64,000 nt of DNA from Oscillospiraceae bacterium (GTDB lineage Bacteria > Bacillota > Clostridia > Oscillospirales > Ruminococcaceae): contig JALFVE010000040.1 of assembly GCA_022787085.1 (NCBI GenBank), forward strand, positions 17,554-81,553. Direction: 5' to 3'. The notes beneath the pieces were generated by a model. That model did no database searches. It worked only from the letters and a program-made list of their open reading frames with translations, and was not told the origin of the DNA. Position 1 is the first letter of the stretch; each line of letters begins with the position of its first letter. The translations under genes and the position numbers were made by a program. Positions 15,955 to 24,502 of the stretch are shown here, piece after piece.

Positions 15955-17018
15955 ACCGTCTTGAAGCTCTGCGAAACAGTCTTCCCGAGGACTCCTGCGC
16001 TCTTATCACATCTGATGTGAACAGGCGCTATTTCACAGGAATGAAGTCCTCTGCGGGAACGCTTATAGTATTTAAAAAATGTGCCTTTCTCATCATAGAT
16101 TCAAGATATTTTGAAAAGGCGGAAGATACCGTTACCGACTGTGAAGTAATTTTGCAGGAGCGTCTCTGCAGCCAGCTTTCCGAGCTGATCGCAAATAACC
16201 ATGCAGAGCAGATAATGGTCGAAAGCGATACAATGACCCTGTCCGAATTTGAAAGGCTTCGGAATAATATCACAGGTGCGGTCACGTTCAATAAATCCGC
16301 CGATCTGAGCCGAGTTATCGGTGAAATGAGAATGATAAAATCCGACAGCGAGATAGCGCTTATGGAAAAGGCTCAGCGAATTGCGGAAAAGGCTCTGGAT
16401 AATGCTCTCAATTTCATTAAAGAGGGCGTTACCGAGCGTGAAATAGCCCTCTGCCTTGATGAATATATGCTCAGAAACGGCGCAGAGGCACTTTCCTTTG
16501 AGACAATTGCCCTCTGCGGCGAAACCACCTCTATGCCCCATGGAGTTCCCTCAGACAGACAGCTGAAAAAAGGCGAATTTATCCTTATGGATTTCGGCGC
16601 AGCGGTCGGCGGATATCACAGCGACATGACGAGAACTGTAGCTCTGGGAGATATTTCCGAGGAAATGGAAAAGGCATATTCCGTTGTTCTTGAGGCGCAG
16701 AACAGGGCAATTTCCGCAGCCTGCGAGGGCATAACGGGAAAGCGCCTCGACTGCGTTGCAAGGGATTTCATCGCCGCCAACGGATACGGCGAATATTTCG
16801 GGCACGGACTGGGTCATTGCGTGGGAATGGAGATACATGAAGCTCCCTGCGCAAATACAAGGGATGAGACAATTCTCAAAGAAAATATGGTCATCACCAT
16901 TGAGCCGGGGGTCTATCTGCCGAAAAAATTCGGAATCCGCATCGAGGATTTTGTGGTAATAAAACAAAATTCTTGTTATAATTTGACAAATGCACCTAAA
17001 AATCTTATAAAATTATAA
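15951..17018 (+). CDS. Xaa-Pro peptidase family M24
   Basis: An N-terminal creatinase-like domain is followed by the pita-bread M24 domain. The metal ligands are visible: aspartates in MDFGAAVGGYHSDMTRT, histidine in YFGHGLGHCVGMEIHE, and glutamates in ITIEPGVYLP and IRIEDFVV. The length (355 aa) and place before efp match the Firmicutes PepP/YqhT group of X-Pro aminopeptidases. It overlaps aroQ by ATGA. Confidence 0.94.
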   Translation: MNRLEALRNSLPEDSCALITSDVNRRYFTGMKSSAGTLIVFKKCAFLIIDSRYFEKAEDTVTDCEVILQERLCSQLSELIANNHAEQIMVESDTMTLSEFERLRNNITGAVTFNKSADLSRVIGEMRMIKSDSEIALMEKAQRIAEKALDNALNFIKEGVTEREIALCLDEYMLRNGAEALSFETIALCGETTSMPHGVPSDRQLKKGEFILMDFGAAVGGYHSDMTRTVALGDISEEMEKAYSVVLEAQNRAISAACEGITGKRLDCVARDFIAANGYGEYFGHGLGHCVGMEIHEAPCANTRDETILKENMVITIEPGVYLPKKFGIRIEDFVVIKQNSCYNLTNAPKNLIKL

Positions 17019-17025
17019 AAAGGTA

Positions 17026-17054
17026 TTGCATTATTTCAGAAAATGTGATATGAT
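17026..17054 (+). promoter_or_regulatory. promoter of efp
   Basis: TTGCAT and TATGAT with a 17-base spacer lie just after the pepP stop. Confidence 0.78.
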
Positions 17055-17127
17055 ATAAAATGAATAATGATTATTTCAAATAAGAGAGCCGAGGTGCTCT
17101 CAATCCTGAATATTTTGGAGGTTTAAT

Positions 17128-17685
17128 ATGATATCAGCAGGCGATTTCAGAAACGGAATGACTTTCGAGGAGGACGGCAACGTTCTTCAGATCGTTGAAT
17201 TTCAGCACGTTAAGCCCGGAAAGGGCGCTGCTTTCGTAAGAACCAAGATCAAGAACGTTATCACAGGTTCTGTAATTGAAAAGAGCTACAACCCTTCCGC
17301 TAAATTCCCCACTGCTTACGTTGAGAGAAAGGATATGGAATATACCTACAGCGACGGCGATCTTTACCATTTTATGGATCCCGAGACATATGAGGATCTC
17401 CCCGTAAGCGCAAACGAGCTTGGCGACAGCTTCAAGTTCGTTAAGGAAAATATGGTATGCAAGGTTTGCTCCTACAAGGGCAAGGTATTCGCAGTAGAGC
17501 CCCCCAACTTTGTTGAGCTTGAGGTAACTCAGACCGATCCCGGCTTTGCAGGCAACACCGCAACCAACGCAACCAAGCCCGCAACTCTTGAGACAGGCGC
17601 AGAGATCAAGGTTCCCCTCTTCATCAACGAGGGCGACATGATCAGAATTGATACACGCACAGGCGAATACATGGAAAGAGCGTAA
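17128..17685 (+). CDS. efp: elongation factor P
   Basis: The 185-aa protein has the three-domain EF-P layout: [16 protein letters not shown], the tip loop [15 protein letters not shown] with the lysine that approaches the ribosomal P site, and the C-terminal signature [17 protein letters not shown]. It relieves stalling at polyproline stretches. No dedicated modification enzyme is adjacent. Confidence 0.97.
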   Translation: MISAGDFRNGMTFEEDGNVLQIVEFQHVKPGKGAAFVRTKIKNVITGSVIEKSYNPSAKFPTAYVERKDMEYTYSDGDLYHFMDPETYEDLPVSANELGDSFKFVKENMVCKVCSYKGKVFAVEPPNFVELEVTQTDPGFAGNTATNATKPATLETGAEIKVPLFINEGDMIRIDTRTGEYMERA

Positions 17686-17726
17686 GCTTTAGCCAAAAAT
17701 ATAATAATTCAAGGAGGCTGTAACCT

Positions 17727-18194
17727 ATGACACTTACCGAAAAAACCGCATATTTAAAGGGCCTTATGGAGGGTCTGAACACCGACGACAAGGTTATTGC
17801 CGCAATTGCTGATATCCTCAGCGACATGGCTGCCGAGATCGCAGACCTCAAGGACGACATGAAGGAAATGGCTGAGGTTGTTGATGTCATTGACGAGGAT
17901 CTGGGAGAGATTGAGAAGGATTTCTACGAGATCGACGAGGACGATGACCACTGCTGCTGCTGTGACAACGAGGACGAGGACGATTACGATGATTTCGACG
18001 AGGATGAGGACGAGGAGCTTTTCGATGATGACGAGCTTTATGAAGTTACCTGTCCCACCTGCGGAGACACCATCTGCCTTAATGCCGCAATGATCGAGGA
18101 CGGCTCCATCAACTGTCCCAACTGCAATGAGCTACTCGAATTTGACCTTGATGATATCGAGGATGAAGACGAGGACGACAGCACAGAGGAATAA
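17727..18194 (+). CDS. acidic zinc-ribbon protein with CD1247-type N-terminus
   Basis: Residues 1-55 form a helical domain (LTEKTAYLKGLMEGLNTDDK...LKDDMKEMAEVVDVIDEDL) that I associate with the CD1247 N-terminal domain in Clostridia. A run of aspartate and glutamate follows, interrupted by a CCCC tetrad. The C-terminus has a zinc ribbon, CPTCGDTIC...CPNCNELL, and a second acidic tail. The net charge is extremely negative. The function is unknown. Its position behind efp recurs in related bacteria, which suggests a translation-linked job. Confidence 0.85.
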   Translation: MTLTEKTAYLKGLMEGLNTDDKVIAAIADILSDMAAEIADLKDDMKEMAEVVDVIDEDLGEIEKDFYEIDEDDDHCCCCDNEDEDDYDDFDEDEDEELFDDDELYEVTCPTCGDTICLNAAMIEDGSINCPNCNELLEFDLDDIEDEDEDDSTEE

Positions 18195-18224
18195 GGCATA
18201 TTTACAACCGAATAAACTGCAATT

Positions 18225-18349
18225 TGTTTCAGGGCGAGGTGAAATTCCTCACCGGCGGTATAGTCCGCGAGCCGAGCTTAATAATAAGTGCGGCATGATT
18301 CGGTGAAATTCCGAAACCGACGGTATAGTCCGGATGAAAGAAACACAGC
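18225..18349 (+). promoter_or_regulatory. FMN riboswitch (RFN element)
   Basis: The conserved blocks are present in order: CAGGGCGAGGTGAAATTCC, ACCGGCGGTATAGTCCGCGAGC, GATTCGGTGAAATTCCG, and CCGACGGTATAGTCCGGATG. They fold as the six-arm FMN aptamer. The downstream gene is a riboflavin transporter, in agreement with the ligand. Confidence 0.95.
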
Positions 18350-18368
18350 GTTTAACTGCGTAATACCC

Positions 18369-18412
18369 GCTGCCCGTGAAGCACTATGCTTTGCGGGCAG
18401 TTGTTATTTTCA
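18369..18412 (+). terminator. expression-platform terminator of the FMN riboswitch
   Basis: ctgcccgtgaagca pairs with tgctttgcgggcag (two G-U pairs) and is followed by a T-rich run, about 50 bases before ribU. FMN binding should favour it. Confidence 0.82.
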
Positions 18413-18460
18413 TAAACAGATTGCTTTTTATTAAATTTTTTATTTTATGGAGGAATCTGT

Positions 18461-19105
18461 ATGAAAAACGAGATCTTCAAGCCAAACACCGAAACATCAA
18501 AAACCAGACAGCTCACCGTAACAGCAATGATGGGAGCAATGGCATCAGTGCTGATGTACCTTGATTTCCCGGTGCCCATGTTCATGCCGGGATTTATCAA
18601 GTTTGACATTTCCGAGCTTCCCGCACTGATAGCTTCCTTTTCCATCGGTCCCCTTTCGGGCGCAGGGGTGTGCCTGCTGAAAAATCTGCTGAATATATTA
18701 GTTAAGGGTTCGAGCACAGGCGGTGTGGGAGAGCTTTCCAATTTTATTCTGGGCTGTGCATTTGTGGTTCCCGCAGGGCTTATCTACAAGTCAAAGAAAA
18801 ACAAGACCCGTGCAATAATCGGGGCAACCGCAGGCGCCGCAGCAATGGCAGTTTTCAGCATCTTCTCAAACTATTTCTTCATATATCCTATCTACACAAA
18901 ATTCATGCCCATGGAAGCTATCATCAGCGCATATCAGAAGCTGAATCCCAAGGTAGAAACGCTCCTTGACGCCCTTATCATATTCAATCTCCCCTTCACC
19001 TTCATCAAGGGAATGTGCAGCACCGTCATCACCGTAGCGGTATATAAATACATATCCCCCATTCTGAAGCACGGCAGGGCGAGAAAAGCAGTCAGCGAAC
19101 AGTAA
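18461..19105 (+). CDS. ribU: riboflavin ECF transporter S component
   Basis: Six hydrophobic helices in 214 residues, with the RibU-like segments MMGAMASVLMYLDFPVP, FDISELPALIASF, GAGVCLLKNLLNIL and TGGVGELSNFILG. The FMN riboswitch upstream fixes the substrate. The energising EcfAAT module is not in the window and is presumably shared. GGAGG precedes the ATG. Confidence 0.95.
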   Translation: MKNEIFKPNTETSKTRQLTVTAMMGAMASVLMYLDFPVPMFMPGFIKFDISELPALIASFSIGPLSGAGVCLLKNLLNILVKGSSTGGVGELSNFILGCAFVVPAGLIYKSKKNKTRAIIGATAGAAAMAVFSIFSNYFFIYPIYTKFMPMEAIISAYQKLNPKVETLLDALIIFNLPFTFIKGMCSTVITVAVYKYISPILKHGRARKAVSEQ

Positions 19106-19116
19106 TAATGTATAAC

Positions 19117-19154
19117 AAAAAGCACCGAGAAAAATATTCTCGGTGCTTTTTTAA
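19117..19154. terminator. bidirectional terminator after ribU
   Basis: aaaaagcaccgaga and tctcggtgctttttt form a strong stem between convergent genes. Confidence 0.88.
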
Positions 19155-19168
19155 TTTAAAAAGCAAAA

Positions 19169-19579
19169 TTACAGAACGATATAATTTCCACCGTTTCCGT
19201 TGATAACATAATATGCTCTCATTTCGCCGTTTTCAGCCTTAACATAAATATCAATGCTCTTAACGTGCTTGCGTGTGCCGTCCTTGTAAGCAGCCTTGCA
19301 AAGCTCGGTGATATCGGACATAGTGTATTCCTTGCCACTTGCCTGAATAACGAAAACGTCCTTCTTAGCCTCAGCAGCTTTCTTTGCTGCGGGCTTCTCA
19401 GCCTTCTTTTCAGCAGGCTTCTCTGCCTTCTTCACAGCAGGCTGAGCAGCCTTGGCAGCAGCGGGAGCCTTAACCTCGGGAGCAGACTTTACAACTTCAA
19501 CAACGGGCTTGACATCAGCAGGCTTAACTGCCTCTGCGGCAGCAGCAGGCTTGGACTGAATTTTTTTATCTTTTGCCAT
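19169..19579 (-). CDS. Ala/Lys/Pro-rich protein with C-terminal DUF6465-like domain
   Basis: Residues 1-75 are low-complexity histone H1-like sequence (AEKPAEKKAEKPAAKKAAEAKK). The last ~65 residues form a compact folded domain (VFVIQASGKEYTMSDITELCKAAYK...SIDIYVKAENGEMRAYYVIN) that I associate with DUF6465, found widely in gut Clostridia. The basic tail suggests nucleic-acid or cell-wall polymer contact; the true function is unknown. A GGAGG site lies before the ATG. Confidence 0.85.
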   Translation of the reverse strand: MAKDKKIQSKPAAAAEAVKPADVKPVVEVVKSAPEVKAPAAAKAAQPAVKKAEKPAEKKAEKPAAKKAAEAKKDVFVIQASGKEYTMSDITELCKAAYKDGTRKHVKSIDIYVKAENGEMRAYYVINGNGGNYIVL

Positions 19580-19673
19580 ATCGGTAAACCTCCAAATTAT
19601 TTATTTATACATAGTATAACACTATAATATCCATTTGTCAAACATTGTTTGAAATGTTTTACCTTATATACTA

Positions 19674-19889
19674 AAAAATCTCATTTTAATGTAGCTTTTT
19701 TGAATATTTTCACTTTAGAAATAGTTTTTCAGCAAAAATTTTTCGCTTTTCAAAAACTCCCAAAAGCAAAGTCGCAAATATGTTCCTGCAATTGTAAACC
19801 TTTTTATATAGCGATTTCTTAGGTTTCAAAAACTTTTTTATAATAGGATAATTCGAAAAAAACACGACGATTTAAAATGAGATTTTTCG
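19674..19889. repeat. 16-bp inverted repeat in a long AT-rich spacer
   Basis: The 470-base stretch between the basic protein and the cysteine-rich operon holds no gene that I can support. It contains an inverted pair (aaaaatctcattttaa near 19675-19690 and ttaaaatgagattttt near 19872-19887) about 180 bases apart. Base composition is extremely AT-rich with poly-A and poly-T runs. Confidence 0.45.
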
Positions 19890-19983
19890 AGCTTATTTTA
19901 CTTTTTAAAATAGAACATTTTCATTTTCGGAATTATTTCAAAAGAAAAATTTTTTCGCAGAAAAAAAATCAAAAAAAAACATA

Positions 19984-20025
19984 TTGACAATCATCTATAT
20001 GTATGCTATACTATTTCATATAGAT
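19984..20025 (+). promoter_or_regulatory. promoter with flanking operator-like inverted repeat
   Basis: A perfect TTGACA (19984-19989) and TATACT (20007-20012) are 17 bases apart. The arms atctatatg (19993-20001) and catatagat (20017-20025) are exact reverse complements and straddle the -10 box, where a repressor would block polymerase. The ArsR-type regulator in this operon is the natural candidate. Confidence 0.72.
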
Positions 20026-20051
20026 AATAATCAATGTGAGGTGCAAAAAAA

Positions 20052-20477
20052 ATGTCAAAATCAAAAGAAGCATCAGCAATGTTCAGGCAGGGCTTCAACT
20101 GTTCCCAATCCGTATTAGCAGCATTTTTCGAGGGATACGGAATACCCCGTGAAACGGCGCTAAAAATCGGATGCGGCTTCGGCGGAGGAATGAGAAACGG
20201 CGAGCTGTGCGGAGCAGTATCGGGAGCAGTCATGGTCATAGGACTGAAATACGGCTCAGAGGACAGCGAAAGCAAATCCCTCTGCTACCAAAAAACAAAG
20301 GAATACACAGAAAAATTCAAAGCAAAAAAACAAAGCATAATTTGCCGTGAGCTGCTTGGCTGCGACATTTCCACAGCCGACGGAATGGATATTGCAATTG
20401 AAAAAGATCTGTTCAAAACCACCTGCGCAGATATGGTAAGCAGTGCAGCTGAGCTGCTTGAGGAGTTGGGATACTAA
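20052..20477 (+). CDS. C_GCAxxG_C_C family redox-cysteine protein
   Basis: The 141-aa protein has the family pattern: FNCSQSVLAAF, KIGCGFGGGM, GELCGAVSGAVMVIGL, then SIICRELLGCD and KTTCADMV. These five to six conserved cysteines probably bind metal or perform thiol chemistry; the biochemical role of the family is not established. It is the first gene of a four-gene operon with an ArsR regulator and a permease. Confidence 0.92.
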   Translation: MSKSKEASAMFRQGFNCSQSVLAAFFEGYGIPRETALKIGCGFGGGMRNGELCGAVSGAVMVIGLKYGSEDSESKSLCYQKTKEYTEKFKAKKQSIICRELLGCDISTADGMDIAIEKDLFKTTCADMVSSAAELLEELGY

Positions 20478-20478
20478 T

Positions 20479-20769
20479 ATGAATATTCAGCAGCAGACCG
20501 CAATATTCAAGGCATTGGGAGACAGCACCCGCCTGCACATCGTCCATATGCTGTCCGAGGGAGAGCTGTGCGCCTGCAAAATTCTCGAACGCCTTGAGAT
20601 CACACAGCCCACCCTATCCCATCACATGAAAATACTATGCGAGTGCGGACTTGTAAAGGCAAGAAAAGACGGGAAATGGTCCCATTATTCCCTGTCCTGT
20701 CGGGCTCTGAGAGAATTTTCAAAGGACGTATCCGCCCTCGCATCACCGAAAGGAGACAACTGCAAATGA
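20479..20769 (+). CDS. ArsR/SmtB-type metal(loid)-responsive repressor
   Basis: A winged helix-turn-helix with ALGDSTRLHIVHMLSEGELCACKILERLEITQPTLSHH reads out the ArsR family. The ELCACKIL segment places two cysteines in the alpha-3 position used by arsenic/antimony sensors. The start ATG is one base after the previous stop. It likely controls the promoter at 19984-20012. The end overlaps the permease start. Confidence 0.93.
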   Translation: MNIQQQTAIFKALGDSTRLHIVHMLSEGELCACKILERLEITQPTLSHHMKILCECGLVKARKDGKWSHYSLSCRALREFSKDVSALASPKGDNCK

Positions 20770-21770
20770 GTATAGTCCGGGATTTTATTCAGGATCAGCT
20801 TCTTGGAATGAAATGGATGAGCGACCTTATCAGCAGCCTGCTCACTTCCATAGGACTTGATATGACATCAAAAGCAGCGAAGGTCATCCATTTTTTCATC
20901 TACGACATCCTGAAAATCAGCATCCTGCTGATAACGCTGATATTTATCATCAGCTATATCCAGACCTATTTTCCTCCCGAGCGCACAAAACGTATTTTGT
21001 CAAAATACAATGGGATCGGAGGAAATATAATATCAGCACTTCTTGGAACAGTGACCCCCTTCTGCTCCTGTTCCTCAATTCCGATTTTTATCGGCTTTAC
21101 AAATGCAGGACTGCCGCTGGGAATGACCTTCTCGTTTCTTATATCTTCGCCGCTGGTTGATCTGGGTTCGCTTGTCCTGCTCACAAGCGTTTTCGGAATA
21201 AAAACCGCAGCGGCATATGTGATCGTGGGGCTAATTATAGCAGTGGTCGGCGGCACTGTAATCGGGAAGCTGAACATGGAAGAACAGCTTGACAAAAAGC
21301 TGTTCGGAAAGGCAGAAAAGCTTGATAATACAAGCTATGAAAGCGCAAAGGAACGCTGCCGCTTTGCAATATCAGAAGCATGGGAAACATGGAAATATGT
21401 TTTCAAATTCATACTGATAGGCGTGGCAGTAGGCTCGCTGATACACTATCAGCTTCCGGGCGAATGGATAGAAGCCATACTCGGAAGCGGAAATCCCCTG
21501 TCTCCCATACTGGCAAGCATAATCGGAATACCCATGTATGCAGATATATTCGGAACGATACCCATAGCGGAAGCGCTGTATTACAAGGGCGTGGGAATAG
21601 GCACTGTGATCAGCTTCATGATGAGCGTGACCGCCCTTTCGCTGCCCTCAATAATAATGCTCCGCAAGGTTGTAAAACCGAAGCTGCTTGCAATTTTTAT
21701 TTCGCTTGTAACTGTGGGAATCATCCTGATGGGATATCTGTTCAATTTATTCGGAGGTATGCTGATATGA
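20766..21770 (+). CDS. ArsP-type permease (DUF318/PF03773)
   Basis: Eight or so hydrophobic helices and the hallmark GTVTPFCSCSSIPIFIGF, whose CSCS cysteines are needed for organoarsenical efflux in characterised ArsP proteins. SFLISSPLVDLGSL is another family segment. The second half repeats the pattern (GIPMYADIFGTIPIAEALY). The true start is the ATG overlapping the ArsR stop (ATGA). The substrate in this operon is unknown: trivalent organoarsenicals or another soft metalloid are plausible. Confidence 0.9.
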   Translation: MSIVRDFIQDQLLGMKWMSDLISSLLTSIGLDMTSKAAKVIHFFIYDILKISILLITLIFIISYIQTYFPPERTKRILSKYNGIGGNIISALLGTVTPFCSCSSIPIFIGFTNAGLPLGMTFSFLISSPLVDLGSLVLLTSVFGIKTAAAYVIVGLIIAVVGGTVIGKLNMEEQLDKKLFGKAEKLDNTSYESAKERCRFAISEAWETWKYVFKFILIGVAVGSLIHYQLPGEWIEAILGSGNPLSPILASIIGIPMYADIFGTIPIAEALYYKGVGIGTVISFMMSVTALSLPSIIMLRKVVKPKLLAIFISLVTVGIILMGYLFNLFGGMLI

Positions 21771-21961
21771 ATGAATATTGCGGAAATTGCTGTCCTAAAA
21801 AAAGCTGCAAAAATCACGGAAACTGCGCCGCCTGCGTAAAAAAGCACAGGGAAACAGACAGTCTCCCCTACTGTCTGTTTCCCGATAATGACGGAGATAA
21901 AAGTCTCAGACATTTCTATGAAAAGCTCAGAAATCGTTTTGAAAAGAATGAAAACACATAA
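21767..21961 (+). CDS. small cysteine-rich protein
   Basis: This 64-aa protein begins at an ATG overlapping the permease stop by four bases. The N-terminal half is dense in cysteine: YCGNCCPKKSCKNHGNCAAC, seven Cys within 22 residues plus one more near the middle. The rest is a charged helix. It resembles a metal-binding or metallochaperone peptide handing a metal(loid) to the permease, which is inference from place and composition. Confidence 0.82.
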   Translation: MNEYCGNCCPKKSCKNHGNCAACVKKHRETDSLPYCLFPDNDGDKSLRHFYEKLRNRFEKNENT

Positions 21962-21964
21962 AAA

Positions 21965-22000
21965 ATCCCCCTCGGAAAATTTTTCTGAGGGGAATTTTCA
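21965..22000. terminator. bidirectional terminator
   Basis: tcccctcgga pairs with tctgagggga around an AT loop between convergent genes; both sides carry A/T runs. Confidence 0.75.
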
Positions 22001-22002
22001 TG

Positions 22003-22971
22003 CTAAATTTTTCTTACAGGTCTGATATATTTCCAGAATCTTTCGGGGTCGTGGAAAAAGTAAAAAACTCTGCCCGGAGCGGTATCAAGACAGCAGCCCG
22101 AAGCAGAATAATCGAAGCTTTTCATAGCCGCCTCGATCTTCTGCTCAACCGCCTGATTCTCCGTCTCAAAATCAAAGGGACCATGCTCAAACACAATATA
22201 TTCTCCCTCGGGAACGTCCATGATCTGCAAAGGCTCGGGAATATCGCCGCAATAATCCGCAGGAAGCCGAACTCCCCAGCTTTCCGCCAGCGGAATACCC
22301 CAGCTGCAAATCCTGCCTGCAGGCTCGTTTATAAATGCCATTATCTGACCGCTGCCGCTATTTGAATCCCCACCGCCATAATCGTCAAGCTTGCCGGTAA
22401 TGCCGTCCAGCAGGCCGCAAATAGTCTCAAAATCCTGTCCCGGGATCTGCGCCTGCTTCTGCCAGAAATCCCAATACCCGATGCTTTCATAATTTCTGAT
22501 ATGAAGATACTTGTGAGCAGGGATAGTCACAAAACAAGTCTTAATATCATTCAAAGAATCTGCCATATTTTTTCCTCCCGAATAAGTTAAATAGCAGTCA
22601 AAAGGCTTAATAACAGTGCGCAGAGAAACAGGACCGGGATTTTTCCGATATTCGCCCGGAGAAACTCCGTATGCCTCCTTAAACGCTCTTGAAAATGCCT
22701 CATGAGAAGAAAATCCGTACTCCAGCGCAATATCCAGAAGTCCTTTGTCCGTATCTCTTACCTCGCCCAGGGCAAAAGCAAGAGTACGGTAACGAAGAAA
22801 ATCCCGAAAGCTCATTCCCGATATCTCACCGAATTTCCGTGAAATATAAAATTCCGAATATCCAAGCCTGCGGGAAAGATAAGAAAGACTCATCTTCTCA
22901 TCGCTTTTGAGCCTTATGCACTCATCAATGATCTGAATGATATTCTGAATATTATTGTGCCATTCATTCAT
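22003..22971 (-). CDS. AraC-family regulator with GyrI-like effector domain
   Basis: An N-terminal AraC helix-turn-helix pair (MSLSYLSRRLGYSEFYISRKF, LLDIALEYGFSSHEAFSRAFKEAYGVSPGEYR) is joined to a C-terminal ~200-residue domain of the GyrI/SOUL-like effector type (YLHIRNYESIGYWDFW, YIVFEHGPFDFE). This is the order seen in Rob-like and BmrR-like multidrug sensors. It faces the cysteine-rich operon tail-to-tail, so it probably regulates other targets. No RND or MATE gene adjoins it. Confidence 0.9.
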   Translation of the reverse strand: MNEWHNNIQNIIQIIDECIRLKSDEKMSLSYLSRRLGYSEFYISRKFGEISGMSFRDFLRYRTLAFALGEVRDTDKGLLDIALEYGFSSHEAFSRAFKEAYGVSPGEYRKNPGPVSLRTVIKPFDCYLTYSGGKNMADSLNDIKTCFVTIPAHKYLHIRNYESIGYWDFWQKQAQIPGQDFETICGLLDGITGKLDDYGGGDSNSGSGQIMAFINEPAGRICSWGIPLAESWGVRLPADYCGDIPEPLQIMDVPEGEYIVFEHGPFDFETENQAVEQKIEAAMKSFDYSASGCCLDTAPGRVFYFFHDPERFWKYIRPVRKI

Positions 22972-23059
22972 CTGCCTTCACCGCCTTTTTTCTGCTCTGA
23001 AATAATTATACAGGAAAGGAAAAAATTCTGCTTGATTTCACTTGCGGAAAATTCCGGAT

Positions 23060-23812
23060 TCAGAAGGCAAGATCCTCAAAAAAGCCCGAAATCCTTTCCC
23101 GCAAAATTTTTCTTGCAGCTGCAGAGAATCCATGCCCCTCGTTTGCGTAAATATGAAGCCTGCAATCAGGAAAAGCCCTGCTTATCCTCTCGGCATAAGC
23201 CATGTCCACAAGCCCGTCAGCGTCCCCATGATGAATAGAAACAGGCTTATGGAATTTTTTTATTTCCTCGAAAACATCATAATCGGGAAGCTCGTCACAA
23301 AATTTTCTCGACAGCTTCATTCCCATAAAATCAAAAGGCTCGGTCATTTTCTCGTGATCTTTTTTCAGCCAATGATCGGGAATACAAAAAGCGGGATAAA
23401 GAAGCGCCATTCCCGCAATTTTCTCGGGACACTGCGCCGCCGTCAATGCGGAAACAAATCCTCCCTGACTTTCGCCGTAGAGAAAAAGCTTTTCATTGTC
23501 AATATATTCAAGTTCTGAAATCATTCCGATAACATTATTAAGGTCTTTAGTTTCCGTAATAATGCTCATATCGGTAGATCTGCCCTCACTTTTTGAAATT
23601 GTGGAGCCGCCGCAAAAATCGTAGCAGTAAGCCGCAAAGCCCTTATCCGCAAGGCACTGCGCCATATCCGCCACATGAGCATAGGAAGAATTGTAGCCGT
23701 GAGACAGGATGACCGCAGGCATTTTCTCCACCCTCTCCAAAGGCAGATACATCACTCCGAAAATATTATTCTCCCCGCTTTTGCAGGGCATTTCATTTAC
23801 AGTGTGTTTCAT
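23060..23812 (-). CDS. alpha/beta hydrolase (serine esterase-like)
   Basis: The 250-aa protein has the oxyanion loop LSHGYNSSYAH, nucleophile elbow LYGESQGGF, acid in HGDADGLVDM and histidine in NEGHGF. The fold and length match the S9-like/feruloyl-esterase-like clade. It is cytoplasmic, with no signal peptide. A role in deacylating plant-derived oligosaccharides would fit a glycan-degrading bacterium but cannot be shown here. Confidence 0.9.
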   Translation of the reverse strand: MKHTVNEMPCKSGENNIFGVMYLPLERVEKMPAVILSHGYNSSYAHVADMAQCLADKGFAAYCYDFCGGSTISKSEGRSTDMSIITETKDLNNVIGMISELEYIDNEKLFLYGESQGGFVSALTAAQCPEKIAGMALLYPAFCIPDHWLKKDHEKMTEPFDFMGMKLSRKFCDELPDYDVFEEIKKFHKPVSIHHGDADGLVDMAYAERISRAFPDCRLHIYANEGHGFSAAARKILRERISGFFEDLAF

Positions 23813-23835
23813 ATAAAATATCCTTTCAAAAAAAT

Positions 23836-24187
23836 TTATCCGATCTTGACCATCGCCCAGATTATACGATTATCCTCACGCCATTTTCTGACATCCTCGG
23901 GCATATTTTTTCTTTCTTCATGCGGAATAAATGACCAAACCCCGCTGTCAGCTATAACCGCAAGCTTTGGGAGACTCATAAGGGGTCTCAGAAACTCATA
24001 ATCGGGCGCATACTCGCAGGAAAACACCTCAATGCTTTTCATATCGGCAATGAAATCAATGCTGTCGTGTCTGCCCAAAACACAAATCTCTCTCACATTT
24101 TCGAAGCAGCCGTAACCGCCAACAGGCTCAAAAAGCAAAGGGTCAACATACAGATTTATCACCCTTCTGCACCAATCCGAGGGATAA
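23836..24187 (-). pseudogene. 5'-truncated gene cut by a MITE-like element
   Basis: The readable part gives about 110 residues (VREICVLGRHDSIDFIADM... LRPLMSLPKLAVIADSGVW) of leucine-rich-repeat-like flavour. The frame continues upstream of the first usable GTG as FYPSDWCRRVINLY without a start or ribosome site and is cut by a TAG inside the terminal inverted repeat of the element at 24188. The missing 5' end was not found on the other side. A short complete gene starting at GTG 24162 is the alternative, but AGAAGG sits too close to it. Confidence 0.55.
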
Positions 24188-24378
24188 AATAATATTGGCT
24201 ATGTCACCTTTATTGACTGATGACTTTTAATATACTTTGTATATTATGGTATTGCCACTATACCTCTACCTAATTATACTTAGGTTACTTTTTACTCTGT
24301 TCTTTTAAAGCCTTTATTATTTCAGCTTATTTACCTTTTTACTATCAGTCTTTTAAGGTGACAGAGCCTACATTATTT
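24188..24378. mobile_element. MITE-like element with ~34-bp terminal inverted repeats
   Basis: The left arm (24188-24221) and right arm (24345-24378) are imperfect reverse complements: aataat..GGCT.TGTCACCTT..ACTGAT on both sides. The 120-base core has no coding potential. Size and structure fit a non-autonomous miniature transposable element. No clear target duplication was found. The parent transposase is not in the window. Confidence 0.72.
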
Positions 24379-24460
24379 ATAGCATAACAAAACCAATTTG
24401 TCAATAATTTTCGGTTATCCGCAAAATTCAAAATATTCACAAGAATTTCTTTTCGGGAAA

Positions 24461-24469
24461 TGGTATAAT
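24461..24469 (+). promoter_or_regulatory. extended -10 promoter of ECF gene
   Basis: TGGTATAAT is an extended -10 box; no good -35 is visible at 17 bases. Confidence 0.6.
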
Positions 24470-24502
24470 GAAATCATAATAATACCAAAGGAGTGCATCA
24501 TA

